Assembly: GCA_003024785.1 (NCBI GenBank)
Contig: PUQB01000203.1
Location: 124,001-188,000, forward strand
Source of the DNA: Selaginella tamariscina
Lineage: Eukaryota > Streptophyta > Lycopodiopsida > Selaginellales > Selaginellaceae
Length of the DNA: 64,000 nucleotides
Direction of reading: 5' to 3'
The translations under genes and the position numbers were made by a program. The notes beneath the pieces were generated by a model. That model was not told the origin of the DNA and ran no database searches. It worked only from the letters and a program-made list of their open reading frames with translations. Below, piece after piece: positions 22,223 through 36,068 of this stretch. The first letter of the stretch is position 1. Each line of letters starts with the position of its first letter.

Positions 22223-22863
22223 TTAATCTGTGACTCTCTCTCTCTTTCTCTCTGTACCTGTCCATAGGCGAGAGAGATGAAAGCCATTGAGACACACATT
22301 AACAGTCTTGAGGCACGTTTCTCTCATCAACTCGTGGACTTGTTCAAATGGTTGTTTGGCATCCACTAGCTGTTCATCGAAGAAATCTTAGTCACAAAAA
22401 AAGAATATAAAACTCTATTTTATGGTATATTCCATTTCAATATACGGAATATATATCCAACGTATTGATGTATATATAATAGTTCCAAAGATTTAATGGA
22501 TAGTAACAAGTATTACAGGTTCCACATTAAAAAGGACTACTGTAATAATTTGAAAATGAGTCATCGTATAATTGTAAGAGAACCTTGAAGCCTATATACA
22601 TAAGCTATGAAGCATATAGAATACATTAGAGTAGATATTCTTACAAGTGTAAAGAAGTTTACCTTCCAGTTTTTCCCTTGAAGTGCCTTGTATTGCACTG
22701 CAACAGTCCTCTGGAAATCCAGCTGTTCATATCGCTCTTCCCCGTATCCACCTCGTTTTGCAGCTTCCTCCGGTGAAATATCGAGATATAAAACCAGGTC
22801 CGCTGCCGGAAGCCCAGCTTCAGGTGCCTGAAATGCATTAAATCTGTTTGTATGTGTACTACC

Positions 22864-22918
<55 letters not shown>

Positions 22919-23669
22919 TCATATCAATTGTTAATTATTAAATGGTTAGCCACCTCATACAGCACAAGCATTAGTACTTCCAATTCTAAAGAACCTAAAA
23001 CACATTTGTCTATGTACTTGATTTTCATTCATTTCATGACGTATACGAGAGCACACATAAACCTGAGTACAGAAGAGAACATGATATATGAATGTTATAT
23101 CCGTTCATGATATAGGCATATATACCTATATATATAGAGAAAGAGAGATAGATATAGATATAAATATAAGGAGTTACCTTGCACCAATCAAGATCAAGTC
23201 CCTTCGCAGCAGAAAATGCCACACCAGAATATGAGTATCGATCAACAACCAACGTTGTCCCCGCCATGAGTGTTTCTCCATCTGCAACCTGAGAAGAACA
23301 ACATCATATCATACATATCCATGTGTGCGGGTACGATCTTGTGTGTGTGCGTGTGCATGCTGCGCGAGAGCGGGCGTTATAAGCTATGAAATGTGCAATA
23401 CAATAACCAGAATAATGTGCACTATGTACTCACCTCTTCTCCCAGCGGTTAGCAGAGAAGAGAAGGTGAACAGCACGATCGTCGAGGTCCGTTCCCCCAC
23501 GCAAATAAGCGGAGATCGCATTACCAATTGCGGTGGACCTGTCTGGAAAGCGCAAGGCCTCTGCCGCAAAACCTTGGCCCTTGAGAAATTCCACTAACCT
23601 CTTGCATTGGGAACTCTTCCCACTCCTGTCCAACCCCTCGAGAACAATCAGCGCTCCTCGCCTCTCCAT
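22223..23669 (-). CDS. TMK: Thymidylate kinase (dTMP kinase)
   Basis: Minus strand, four exons. Exon 1 (from the ATG at 23669) has [20 protein letters not shown], the P-loop ([11 protein letters not shown]), then [20 protein letters not shown] and [12 protein letters not shown]. Exon 2 has [20 protein letters not shown] then LDLDWCK, with the DRY motif. Exon 3 (22664-22826) has [20 protein letters not shown] then GGYGEERYE, the lid and substrate-binding part. Exon 4 (about 22369-22223), after an acceptor 'gaacag', gives [19 protein letters not shown] and ends RERVTD. Length about 220 residues, normal for the family, which phosphorylates dTMP to dTDP. The exon 1/exon 2 junction is one base short of keeping frame (donor ag|gtgag, acceptor cag|gtt). 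A telobox is 9 bp upstream of the ATG, and intron 2 contains a long (GT)n tract. Confidence 0.88.
22866..22916. repeat. (AC)n microsatellite inside a thymidylate kinase intron
   Basis: Uninterrupted AC dinucleotides on the plus strand, read as (GT)n in the sense direction of the gene. It occupies much of the intron between exons 2 and 3, about 40 bp upstream of the exon 3 acceptor. Confidence 0.9.
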
Positions 23670-23677
23670 TCCCAGGA

Positions 23678-23687
23678 AACCCTAAAC
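23678..23687. promoter_or_regulatory. Telobox upstream of thymidylate kinase
   Basis: aaaccctaaa lies 9 bp upstream of the ATG. Teloboxes are known in promoters of plant genes linked to replication and translation, which suits a dTTP-synthesis enzyme. Confidence 0.6.
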
Positions 23688-23879
23688 CCCTGCTCCACTC
23701 TTAATATGAAAAGTAGTTATATATTGAATCTATGTACAAACGACAAAGAAATTTGACACACATAGCAGTCCTGTCACCTGCACCGAACATGAGAACACAG
23801 TCAATCAGTGTAACAGGAACGCATGTGGCATATTTCTTACGGACTATCAAGCTTCATCCTCGCCCGTAAACCCGTAACA

Positions 23880-26444
23880 CTAAGCGCCTATTTCCATCAA
23901 GTCGACGTGATGGCTCAACTGCTTCTTATTGACGACCTCGTTCAGATTCTCCATCATGGTTGCCCTGTGAACTTCCATTGCAGGAGCATGGTTAAGCAGC
24001 TCCAGAGCCATGTTCATCCACTGCTCAGTTGCTAGAAACCTACAAAATTATGTACTGTTTATATATGGTGTATACGGTAGATACGCTACTTGAAGATTAC
24101 TGCATATACGCACATACACCGTGGACATATACACGTGCACATACATGAGAGTCTACCTGGAGAGCTTGCGTTGGAGTGCAGCTCTGTTCCATGCGGTAGA
24201 AACCAGCCACTGGACTTCTTCGGACGGATAAACACCGTTCTTGAGCCCCAAGAGAATGCTCTCTGCTTCCTTGTACAACTTGAGAACCTCCGGACCATCT
24301 TTGTTACGTTGGTCCGCTAGCATGATGAGCTTCCTCATTATTATCGCGGCTTTCGTGTAATCGGGTGCCGCCGAGCTCAAGAGAAGGTTAAGAGAGGACC
24401 TGAATGTACGTATATGAGCATATAAGTATACAAATAGTACACATACAAAGAATGAGGATATTTACGGATATAACATATGTTTTAAGATGGTATTTTGGTT
24501 CTGCGTGTTTTATTTATCGTGTGTATCATACAAAGTCACATATTACATACATATCTCACACATACATACACAGATAAAGCCGTCACTGTCCCTCACCAGA
24601 AAACACATAGACTCACCTAAAAGCTGCAGCTGGCACTTCTGTATTTCCACCTTCGTTGCAGGCGTGCATTGCCATTTTGAAAAAGTAGTCAGGCTTGAAA
24701 CCAGGCAAGGTTGCACAGCGGTACATAATCTCCAGCTGCTCTTTGTATTCCTTCAACCTGCCCTTTAGGTCAAATGCCAAGAGATTCAGGTATAACTCCG
24801 TGGTTGCGGATGCTTGTGATTTGTTCACCAGTGTTGCATGCACCTGCCAGATTACAATTCGGTAAAAGAAAAAAAAATCTAGAGAGAGAGAGAGAGAGTA
24901 TTTTAATTTTATTCCATGGCTTCCGTATACGGACCTTTCGGCATTTGTCCAGATAACCCAATGCAAGCTTCAGCTTCTCACCGTTATCCTCTTTGATCAA
25001 TACAAGCAACGCTGCGACAGTGAGGAGCAGAGACGTCTCCAGGCACTGCATATTGTCTCCGCTCTCCGGATACAAATCGTAGAAGTCGGATGCACAAGCA
25101 AACATCTCCTCACACTGTTTCCAGTTTTGACACTTTAATGCTCCCAATCCTTGGTTCCAAGCACACCTGGCAAACCTGCATCAAGAAAACAACAATATGC
25201 CAATGTCAATATTACAACACTTAAAAGTGTGTGTGTGTGGCCACAAGTATATTACCAGCTCGCTTCGTTCTGTCGAGTGCTCGCTGAACCAAGAAACTTG
25301 TCGGCTCCAATCTCCGCTAAACGCGACTGTGCCTGTTTGAGGTACTTAATCACTTCTTCATGGCACTTTGGATCTTGTAGAGCGAGCAGTATCAAATTCC
25401 TGAACATTGTTGCCTCCCCTGTTTCTGTTGAAGTACGTGGAGTAGACGAATATAACGCCAGCATATTTGATAGAGCGGACACCGCCACCTTGATGCTTTT
25501 ACATGCCACGGCTTCATGGGATGCGAGTGTCAAGTACCCAGGTTGAAAGTCTGGGCACTTCGACATCTTGCTCACTTCATTTGCTGCTCCAGCTTCATCG
25601 TTCATCTGTATGGATATCTTGAACTGAAATGGACCATTCTAGTCAGTGTTATACACGTCAATCTGTGTGTGTGTGTGAGAGAGAGAGAGGTTCGACCTTC
25701 AAAAAGCTGCAAGCGACATTTGGCTCCAGCTGTACAAGAAGACAATATTAGCCAGACGAAAACATTTATAGCATTCTAGTACTTCACAAGATAAATCCTG
25801 ACCCGTGTGTAATGAGCACCCTGTGCTTGTAGGTGATCATGGATATGAAGTGCAATATTGGATAATGCTATAGAAGTTACCTTCTCAGCTGCATCAGCGT
25901 ACTCAGCTGCTCTATCGTACTGTAAGCTGCCAAGGTGACAGAGACATAATACACGTAGAGACTTAGCTCGCTTGCTAGCTTCCTGCTCGTCCTTTGGCAA
26001 ATAAAGAATTGAAGCTTCGAACAATCTGATGCTCGTGGGATAGTCCTTGGCCATAAAAAAGTCGGAACCACTGAATGCATACACATTAGTCACGATAATA
26101 TAAGTGCTTGTATGCGTCCATGCATATATATATACACAATATGGACACAATCGGTGACTGTACTTACACAGACACAGAGACACACACATACACGCACGCA
26201 CACACGCGTGCGCAACGCACTCACATTATAGTTTGAACATACCAATTCCAAAGGACCGCATGAATGCACTCGAGCTCCTTCTGGTAATGGTGCAATTCTC
26301 TGGTCCCGGTAGAAGCAGTGAACTTCTTTAAAACTCTCTCATCTGTAACGATCGAAATGGCAATATCCACTCGCTTCCGGCTTGTACAATCACTTGGTGA
26401 AGCCTTCTTAAGCAGCGTGTCCATTAAGTTGGCACATATCTGCT

Positions 26445-26481
<37 letters not shown>

Positions 26482-27843
26482 TATAAGTATACAGGTATCA
26501 GGTGTGTAAGTGTGTCCTTACCTCGTTCCCAGACCCTGAGAACCGTGAATGCAGAATGAAGAAAGCTTTCCTCGCAGATTCCAGCTGCTGGGTTGCTTCG
26601 ACAATAAAGCTCAAGGCGGACATACAGACCTCCATCGTCGCCTTCTCATTGGAAACGAGAACAATAAGCTCTTTCTCGGCCTCTTCACTGCGACCTAATC
26701 CCACCAGTGCCTTGAGAGCGAGGAATGAATTGCTGGGATGATCTGGGACAAGAGGGTTTCCTCTGAGAACAGAGACACACTTGAGCACGGCCTCGAGGTT
26801 CCCATTTTGGAGTTGCCCAGCAGCAATATAGCGCAAGATTGCCAGCTTCCGGCTCGTGAAAGCATGTTGTTCATTTGGGTCCTTGCTTGATTCACTTCCG
26901 GCTTTATGCGCCTCGCAGCATACCTCGTACGCCTGCTCCATGTACTTGACTGATTCCGTCTTCGACTCCGCGTCATCGTTCGCCAACAGCGATTTTCCAA
27001 ACTCGAGGTATACATCCGCAAGTTCCTGATGCCTAGCAGCACACAGCACAAAAACAGATTAAACCACTTGGTAAGGTGACAGAGAGAAAAAAGAAAGACT
27101 TTTTACCTTTGGACATTGTCCAGCATGAACCCACGGGCCCTTCCGAGCAGGCTCGAGGCCAAGGTTTTCTGAGCCATATCCCAAGCGGTCTTTGACCTCG
27201 CCAAGCAGAGATCGAACATGAACTGCTGCTCCTCACTTGTTCCTGTTCCTGTCACAACTTATGCATATGTGCGTGCGTCCGTGTTGTGTGTATGTGTGTG
27301 TAGTTCTGCTGCAAGCATACGCGTATCTCACACACACACACACATGCTAGAACTCTCACCTTGTAGCTGATGTTCGCCATCTCTTGCCTTAGAGACAATC
27401 TCCGTGGCTTTTTCCAAGCAGTTCGTGGCAGACTTCAAATTGCCAGCCTTCTGCCAGCAAATGCCCGTTTTGAGGAAAAATGTGGCAATCTTGAGAAGGC
27501 CTGATCTAATCGCACCAATGCTTCCGGCAATCAGAAGCATCTCGCTAGCGATTTGACGGAGTCGGATGTGATCTAGACTGGAAGTGGAAGAAGTGATTGA
27601 CTGCTGCTGAAGATTATTGGCCATGTCCACGCAAATGTTCCAAATCCTGAAGCTCAGTCTCCATACTTGCAGCTTGTTTTCCTCGGAAAGCTCTGTCTTC
27701 AGGCCGAGCACGGATTCTTGGAGCTCCTCAATGCTTTCCACCCTTACTCGCGGAGATTCTTGCTCGATCTCGGTCACTATCCGCTCGATCCTCCTCAGCG
27801 GAACTGCGCCCGCATCCACGCTGAAAACTTCCGAAATCCTCAT
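23880..27843 (-). CDS. ZIP4: ZIP4/SPO22 meiotic crossover protein (TPR-like)
   Basis: Minus strand, about eleven exons from the ATG at 27843 to a TAG at 23880. Exon 1 begins MRISEVFSVDAGAVPLRRIE and has the SPO22-type ICVDMANNLQ and KSATNCLEKATEIVSKA segments. Then come about 27240-27108 (FMFDLCLARSKTAWDMAQKT), 27030-26521 (LADVYLEFGKSLL, VLRGNPLVPDHPSN), 26450-26245, 26072-25800 (AKDYPTSIRLFEASILYLP, RVLCLCHLGSLQYDRA), a short exon near 25735, 25605-25257, 25170-24935, 24845-24618, 24400-24158, and a last exon ending HHVDLMEIGA. The ALELLNHAP and LRVLCLCHL TPR-like helices are family features. ZIP4/SPO22 is the ZMM scaffold that promotes interference-sensitive crossovers on chromosome axes. 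The frame is open across the large exons, unlike several neighbours. Partial copies lie at 20998-21600 and 44090-44155. Confidence 0.9.
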
Positions 27844-29803
27844 CCGACAAAATTTTAGAATCTCACCACGCTTAGACTACAGCGACTCGGAAAAACCGAT
27901 GTTTTCCGGTCGATCAACCTGGAAAACCACAAGAATCATTCTCAATTCACTTTGCGAATCAAACTCTTACCAAATCATCCAAGCCTCTGGCGCCCGTGGA
28001 CGAATTCCTCAAATCAATGTGAGAACTGTGCGCCTATTGCTAAAATTTTGAATCTTGCGGTTCTTTCGGGACCCCATGTCGCTCATCGCCTTGAATCCAC
28101 GCCGATGCATTCATGAAATTTGAAAAGCACTTGTAAAGCGGGAACCCCTGTTTTAGGGCTAGCTCATTCCTCAACGGTAAAGTCAGCTTTTACTTTTGAA
28201 TTTTAAATTTGAATTACTGAATAAGAAATAAAAAATAGTGCACGTATTATACCATACAACCATAGGACTGTGATTGTCACAGAGATTTGGTTGATCGTGG
28301 ATTTTAAAGGTTCAGTAATTGCATTTGTAAAATAACATGGGATCAGTTTAAGAATATTTAATATGTAATCTTTTATTAAATTATAAAGAAATTGAATTAT
28401 AGTTATTTTAAAGGCTAGTAACTCATTTGTAAAATATATATTGTTAAGACGAGATTCGAACTCAGCAATGCCTTATACCCATGATAACTACTTACTATTA
28501 GAGCATCTTTGTATCCCAAATGTCAGCTCATTCCATTAATGAGAGCCACGGAGAACCAGGAAAATTCACATGGAAACAAACACGTTTGAAACGAGCCAAG
28601 CATTGATAGTTTTCACTTCAGAAAAAAGAGGGTGAGTGGGTTAAAAGGAACAACAACAATACACGCACATATACGCATACGTATATGCGTAGATCATTCC
28701 TTTAATGAGTACTTGTGAATGCAAACTCGTTTGGAACGAGGATAGGTTACATGTAGACTATTACACAAAAGAATCACTTAGTGGCATTGGATCTCACGTC
28801 TCCATAAGCTCCATACAGTGTTTGTCTATATCGCTATCATATACAAGAACCCTCTTATTGGCTATTGATTGCAACAGAGTGCCTATCTTGAACTTAACTC
28901 TCTCTCCTCGTATAGAAACTTAACAACTCAACCTCGAAATTCCTTTGATTAAATCAAAGTCATCGCCCGCAGATTCCTGAGATGCTGAAGGAAAATCGTC
29001 CATTCTTGTGTGGTTGTATCATTAACACGTGCAGTTCTCCCTTGGCTTCCACTGTGGTAGCTTGACCAGTCCCACAAGAAAGAAAGACGTGACTTTTTAG
29101 TCTTTGCCATTCTTCTATATATGCACACAGTTTAATAATGTGATTTTTTTCCAGTTCTCCGCCGCAATTCCCCTTGAAACCATACTAAAACTCATATATA
29201 CACATCACTTCTAGAAGCTATAGACTTTGGACCAGCGATTGATCATATAAAACTCAAAAAAAAAGACCCCGACACACAAAACAGACACATACTGTGCAAG
29301 GTTGACTATGGACGGCGTATAAATGTCAACTCCTCGTCAGAACCATTCAATCCTCCTACAGATGCATGAAAATGTACATATCAACAACAAGCACAAGCGT
29401 GTGCATATACGTTAGATTGATGCTCCGGTGGATCATTACCGCGTTGACGCCTGCCATTCCAAGTCCACGTCCGTCTACACATTCATATGGGCGGGTTCCA
29501 TTTCCCCTTTAGGTATCTTGTAGTTGAGTTCACACTATTACTTGGCTATCTATATATACTGAGTCGAGTTCACGATTTTTCCGTAGTATCTATAGCTCTG
29601 ATCTATATATACAAAAAAGCATCGGCTTAGTCGGACTCGGACAGGAGCTCGGACGTACTTTTGAGGTACGCGGTTTGGCTCGTCTTTACATATTAATCCG
29701 TAGTGGAAGCTTATTTAACTCGGGCACCTACCACAGCTAAATAGCTGACTATTCTGTACGCGGGTTTTAAACAAACTACATGGAGAACAACTGAACATCG
29801 GAC
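27844..29803. other. Intergenic region between divergent ZIP4 and RBOH
   Basis: About 2 kb with no supported gene. It carries the two divergent promoters. 28441-28475 ('agacgagattcgaactcagcaatgcc') looks like a reversed tRNA T-arm remnant only. 'tttagggctag' at 28151 is telobox-like. A 73-codon open frame near 28705 has no family resemblance and is not called. Confidence 0.6.
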
Positions 29804-32800
29804 ATGAAGAGCGGTCAGCAGCAGAATTCGTATCACATAGCAACTGTCCCCTGCAATGGGATCCGTCTGCCACCAGCACAGGAGGGACAATCACCCAGCA
29901 CCATTTTGTCGAGGTTACTCTGGATGTCCGCGAGGATTCAGTGAAGCTGAGAGTGTGAATCCGTCTGCTACCACTATCACTATAGATGAGAGGCCAGAGA
30001 GGAATCTGCTTCCTCCGAATATCACATACTCGACTTCTTCCTCCCCCACAGCATCGACGAGTGTTGAGCAGCCCTGGGAGAGGCCATCTCTACGAAGCTC
30101 ACTTAAGAGGACTGCTTCGAATGCATCAAACAGAATGCGGCATTTCTCACACGCTGCGGCTAGGGCCTTGTCTGCAAGGTTCACAGAAGGGAATTCCTCG
30201 GCTCCCAATCCACCTCCGAGGCCCAGGTTGCTCCTCCGATCTAAATCAGGTGCCGAGCATGCACTTCACGGGCTCCGTTTCATTACTAAGACAGGAGGAA
30301 ATGCAACGGATCGTGTTACTATGTGGCGCGGAGTCGAGCAGAGGTTCCAAAAGCTTGCATCTACAGATGGGTTTCTCAGACGCGGCGATTTTGGGCAATG
30401 TATTGGTAAGTGAAAATGAAACTCGGCTTGAATGCGAAGTTCTGATGAAAATTCAATGCAGGCATGGACTCTAAGGAATTTGCAGGGGAGCTTTTCGATG
30501 CACTAGCAAGGAAGAAAGGGATGATGAATGTGCAGCAGATCTCAAAGAGGGAGCTGTACGAGTTCTGGCTGCAGATCTCCGACCAAAGCTTCGATGCTCG
30601 AATGCAGATCTTCTTTGATATGTAAGTCCCAATTTCCCTTTGTTTCCATTCTCCTAACTGTCGATCTCAACAGGTGTGACAAGAATGCAGATGGTCGGAT
30701 TTCAGAAGAAGAGGTCAAAGAGGTAAGACAGAAGAGAGAAACAAAGAGAGAAACAAAAAAAGAGATCGATTTTAATCTCTTTAATACAATGCAGGTCATC
30801 ATGCTGAGTGCCTCCGCTAACAAGCTCTCCAAATTGAAGGAGCAAGCTGAGGAATACGCTGCCCTTATCATGGAGGAGCTTGATCCAGACAATCTTGGTT
30901 ACATCGAGGTCGGTATTCTTTAATATTGTTTTGTTTGATTCTATTTGTTTTTCTCAGCTATGGCAGCTGGAGCAGCTGATGAGGGAGCACCGGTGGGTGG
31001 ATACAGCAGAGATTTACAGGGCTTTAGCCAGACTCTGGTGCCGCCGAGGAAGAACCCAATCAAGGCCTTGTCGAGCAGCACGACACATTATGTGGGTGAG
31101 AACTGGCGGCGGATTTGGGTGGTATCTCTGTGGGTGGCAGCCATGGCTTCGCTCTTCACTTGGAAATTCATCCAGTACAAGAACAGAGCAGCATTTGAGA
31201 TCATGGGTTACTGTGTATGTGCTGCCAAAGGTGCCGCCGAGACATTGAAGCTGAACATGGCCCTCATTCTTCTTCCCGTATGTAGAAATCTCATCACCAC
31301 ATTGCGCTCTACCTGGCTGGGTTTGATCATCCCATTCGATCACAATATCAATTTTCACAAGGTTAGAATGTCTTTTAGCGTTTCGATAGAAATAGAAGTT
31401 GGTTTCTGAACCAACTTCTATCTAAAACTAGACAGAATAATTTGTTTTGTAGCGCTCCTGACATAGATGCTTACAGGTGATTTCAATAGGCATAGCATGT
31501 GGAGTGATAATTCAGGAGTCCATCTTGCTTGCGACTTTCCACGTATTGTACAGTCCTCAGATGAACATTTCAACTTCACAATTGGACGGGGTTGGCACTA
31601 CCACAAGCCGACTTACATGGAGATTGTCGGTTCGGTGACCGGGATAACGGGGATAATCATGGTGGTACTCATGATTATTGCATTCACACTCGCTACGAGG
31701 TGGTTTAGACGAAATCTAGTGAAGTTACCATGGCCATTTCATCGGTTAACAGGTTTCAATGCCTTTTGGTACTCGCACCATCTCTTTGTCATTGTTTACA
31801 TCTGCCTCATCGTACATAGCGTCTACTTTTCTTGAGTTTCCACTTCAGAGACAAAACGGTACGTACCACGTGTATAACTTGTGTGTGTACGTGAACATGT
31901 TTGTAACTCGTGTGTCGTTGTACTTGAATATAGAATATCGATGTGATGTTTTAGAGCAAAAGTGCGCACTAACTTAACTTTCCTCCTTTTTGTTGTAGAC
32001 TTGGATGTATCTCTGCGTACCGTTGGTGCTTTATATTGGTGAGCGAACTTTGAGATATTTCAGGTCTGGCAAATACTCCGTTCAGATTCTAAAGGTGAGT
32101 AACTTACACACACACACAACGAAATAAACTCATGTAAGTTGTATATAGGCTGCAATATACACTGGGAATGTATTGGCTTTACATATGACAAAGCCACCAG
32201 GATTCAAATATAAGAGTGGAATGTACCTGTTTCTTAAATGCCCTGCCATTTCGCCATTTGAGTGGTACGTGCTTCAGTTTGACAGTTATTTAAGGACTTA
32301 ATATGAGTGACAGGCATCCATTTTCAATAACGTCTGCACCTGGAGATGACTTTGTAAGCGTTCATATTCGTGTTCTTGGTGATTGGACTCAGGAAATGAA
32401 ACGAGTCTTCTCAGAGGTAATCAATCTTATTTAGTCCAATATATATACCTCGCATGTGTCAATTATCGATGGTTCCTCTCATACACACATCACAAGGTCA
32501 TATATATCATCTGTACACTAATATAATGTTCTTTTAGGTGTGTGAGCCTCCTGTTGGAAACAAGAGTGGCCTACTAAGGGCAGAGTACGTAGTAGGAGCA
32601 GCATCAAGGAACAAGTTCCCAAAACTGTTAATCGACGGTCCATATGGAGCACCTGCACAGGATTACAAGAAATACGATGTATTATTACTCGTAGGACTCG
32701 GTATTGGTGCTACTCCATTCATTAGCATCTTAAGGGACATGCTCAACCACATTAAACATGCCGATCACCATCCTGATTCTGTCCATATTGACATTACTAA

Positions 32801-33529
32801 GCCTGCTGAGAGTCCCCGTAGACGCAAACGGAGAGGACCAACTAATGCTTACTTTTACTGGGTTACCAGAGAGCAAGGCTCCTTTGACTGGTTTAAAGGT
32901 GTCATGAACGAAGTCGCAGAATGTGATCACAAGGTTAGCATATTAATGCATGTCTATATATATGTCTGATATGTTTTACAGGCCGTCATTGAGATGCACA
33001 ACTATCTGACAAGTGTGTATGAGGAAGGTGATGCTCGATCAGCCTTGATTACAATGGTGCAAGCTTTACATCATGCAAAGAATGGAGTAGACATAGTCTC
33101 AGGCACCAGGGTACGTGTATAATGAATCCCTCTCTCTCACACAACACAGAATATGATATACATATGTATGCACGTGTATAATGAATCTCTCTCTCTCTCT
33201 CACACACACACACCACAGTATGATATACCTATACATATGTATGCACAGTTTCATTCTTTTCTTTGTACTAGGTTCGCACTCACTTTGCCAAACCAAATTG
33301 GAGGAAAGTGTTTTCCAGACTAGCAAGCACACATCCAGATTCCAGAATCGGTAATATAAATATGATTCGATAAAGCGTTTAAACAGTGATATCAGTATAT
33401 AATTTGGTACATGATGCAGGTGTTTTCTTTTGCGGATCGTCCCTGCTGGCCAAAGAACTGGACCAGATATCAGGGGAGTATACATATAAGACGAGTACCA
33501 GGTTCGAGTTCCACAAGGAACATTTTTAG
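29804..33529 (+). CDS. RBOH: Respiratory burst oxidase homolog (RBOH, plant NADPH oxidase)
   Basis: Plus strand, about 15 exons with introns of 50-120 bp. The N-terminal exon has [35 protein letters not shown] and [17 protein letters not shown]-hand exons follow: [30 protein letters not shown] (a good Ca-binding loop) and [13 protein letters not shown]. The membrane domain has [40 protein letters not shown] (haem region), [29 protein letters not shown] and [16 protein letters not shown]. The FAD/NADPH domain has [52 protein letters not shown] and a C-terminus RFEFHKEHF before the TAG at 33527. The product passes electrons from NADPH to apoplastic O2, giving superoxide, under Ca2+ control. The sequence needs single-base frame repair near 29945-29960, 30985, 31510 and possibly 31835, so errors or recent inactivation are possible. 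Confidence 0.9.
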
Positions 33530-34105
33530 AAATACATGAGCAAGTTACACACATTTTGTACAGTATCCAAATTTTGTAGATGATCATGCTTAACTCTAGT
33601 TATCATATTTGATTAAGAGTTATACTCGAGCGAAGTTCAACTGTCAGTCACAGTCTCAGGGTAGAAATTTCCCTCTGTAATTGCGAACTTTGTCATCAAG
33701 TAGCATACTTTTCAGAGTCAAATGGCTGCTTGCGTTTCATTATTTTCTCTGAAAATTCATTGTAGCTGTGAATGAGTAGGCTAACATACAGCGACGTGAC
33801 CAAAAAGCAAACAAAGGAAGAATAATACGACAGGAATACTGATTCGAGCTTCTTAAATGTGGAACCTCCTTTATGTGCATGTGGGGTCGCTACATGTTCT
33901 TGTAACAACACGTTCGTAATCACTCTTTTTGTGATCATGCAAGTTTGATCCGTAAACAATAGGCAAATCACGAGTCAAACACTGCATATGTAGATTCGTG
34001 TGTGTGTGTGTGTGTCTAGTATATTAATCGATTGATGATATAAGCATATCTCTTGCGTGAAAGGACATATGAGTGTATATAATATACTATTTATTAATGT
34101 GTGTG

Positions 34106-34137
<32 letters not shown>

Positions 34138-34300
34138 CACGCGGAGCTTAAGACATCGTTATCAAACTTATGTTGATGATTCTAGTTTTCTTAAGCTAGA
34201 TGTCTTTTTAAATGTGCCTGTTAAATGTACTTAAATAACTTGAGGCCGTACATTTTTTATTTTATATTATACTTGAGTTTAATTATTTTGGAACTAGTAC
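33530..34300. other. RBOH 3' flank, no gene
   Basis: AT-rich flank with (TG)n at 33999-34015 and (TG)n(AG)n at 34098-34137. No supported coding region. Confidence 0.6.
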
Positions 34301-34608
34301 ATTAGATGCGGTCAAATATCCATTAATATAATAACAAAAGTGTCTTCTTTAGCATAAAGTATTATTAAAATCATGATTAGAGCGTGGTACTTAAACATGC
34401 TCGTTGCTGATGTTATAAAATATTAGTTTTTTTCTTTCACAGGAATAAAAATAAAATCATAAAACACAAAACTAACATTGTAAACTAAGGAACGTGGCGG
34501 GTAATCCAGTGCAACCTAGAGAATGCAACAGGAACATGTACTACAATGCAACCCATTTAGGACATGCACTACACACAATATAGCCATCTTTAATGTGTAT
34601 ATAGCGCC

Positions 34609-34814
34609 ATGGAGTTCCAGAATTCTACAGTTCTCTATTTGGTTCAGTCATGCTCTTCCCTTCCATGGGTCGCGAAGGGCACCATTACGGTCCTGCTTCT
34701 GCTCCTGCTCCTAGTTCTGCATTTATTCCACATGCAAAATGGTCGGTTATGGCCTCACTTTTCGTATGCTTTCTCCTCGTGAAGCTTTGTAATAATTTAA
34801 TTAATAAGACATAA
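34609..34814 (+). pseudogene. AG peptide, left tandem copy (N-terminal deletion)
   Basis: Starts MEFQNSTVLYLV like its twin at 35874, but about 20 bases of signal-peptide coding sequence are missing and the frame shifts. In the shifted frame the rest is intact: SVMLFPSMGREGHHYGPASA, then the AP core (PAPSS) and a good GPI-type tail (WSVMASLFVCFLLVKL) to a TAA at 34812. The signal peptide is therefore broken while core and tail survive. Confidence 0.7.
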
Positions 34815-35370
34815 GTGTGTTTAGTTCTCTCTATACATATATTGGACACTTACAGAACATACCTCCTTATAACATGTATAATAAATGAAAAGAAAATTCA
34901 TATTTACTTTAATTCTCAAGAGTTTCTTACATATATATTTTTAACTCTTCTTTTTATTATATAATTAACATACACTAAAAACCATTCACAAATATACTTA
35001 AATCAAAAATATGTTAACTCAGAAATGTATGGGACACTTGCAAAGCACGGCCCTCCTATTAGGACATGTATAAGAAAGAAAAGGAAAATTCACATTTACC
35101 TTAATTCTCAAGGGTTTTTGCCTATAACATACACTAAAAACCCATTCATAAATGCATTTAAATAAAAAAATATATTAATTCAGAAATGCATTAACTTAAA
35201 GTTTTAATTTTCTAATTTTCAATAAGGATTTGGGTTTTTTTAAATTATTTTTATTAAGTTTTCCCTATTCTTCGTATTATAACACTCAGTATCCTAAATC
35301 CTTTTTAATTAATATTGAAATAAAACGGGGCTATATTCTGCAAATTGGCCTTATTTATATATATATATAT

Positions 35371-35417
<47 letters not shown>

Positions 35418-35873
35418 GTTTTGTTATACAACCTCCTCCTTAATCACCTTAATCATTTTAATAATTTTATATATATCTAGAGGATATAAATGAAAAAACA
35501 CCGTCAGAGTTAATGCATTTCATCTATACACATCATTTAGTATACATAGATGCGGTCAAATATCCATTAATATATATAATAACAAAAGTGTCTTCTTTAG
35601 CATAAAGTATTATTAAAATCATGATTAGAGCATGGTACGTTTCATGCTCGTTGCTGATGTAATAGCGCGTGAATATGATTTTTGTCACAAGAATAAAATA
35701 AAATCATATAAACACAAAACTAGATATTGTAAACTAAGGAACGTGGCCTAGACAATGCAACAAGAACATGTACTACAACTCGTACCAAAGTACATATTGC
35801 ACGACACATAAGTCAACTGGCACTACACACTATATAACCATCTTAATGTACTTACTGCTGTTTACATAGCGCC

Positions 35874-36068
35874 ATGGAGTTCAAGAGTTCTACAGTTCTC
35901 TATTTGGCTGTGTTGATAGTTTCTATTTCAGTCATGCTCTTCCCTTCCATGGGTCACGAAGGACATTCTCATACTCCCGCTCCTGCTCCTCATTCTGCAT
36001 CTATTCCACGTGAAGAATGGTCGCTATGGCGTGTACGGCCTCACTTCTCACAGGGTTTCTCCTTATGA
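35874..36068 (+). CDS. AG peptide-like protein, right tandem copy (altered C-terminus)
   Basis: 64-residue ORF: MEFKSSTVLYLAVLIVSISV signal peptide, then LFPSMGHEGHSHTPAPAPHS, a His-containing AG core. The tail reads REEWSLWRVRPHFSQGFSL, not hydrophobic, because small indels shifted it relative to the left copy, where the same DNA encodes a GPI tail. As it stands the product would be secreted, not anchored. It may be a pseudogene or carry sequence errors. Each of the two tandem copies is damaged in the part that is intact in the other. Confidence 0.6.
   Translation: MEFKSSTVLYLAVLIVSISVMLFPSMGHEGHSHTPAPAPHSASIPREEWSLWRVRPHFSQGFSL

Noticed and set aside
28705-28923. 73-codon ORF in the ZIP4-RBOH spacer
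   Set aside because: No family resemblance, no conserved composition and no second copy; the length is expected by chance.
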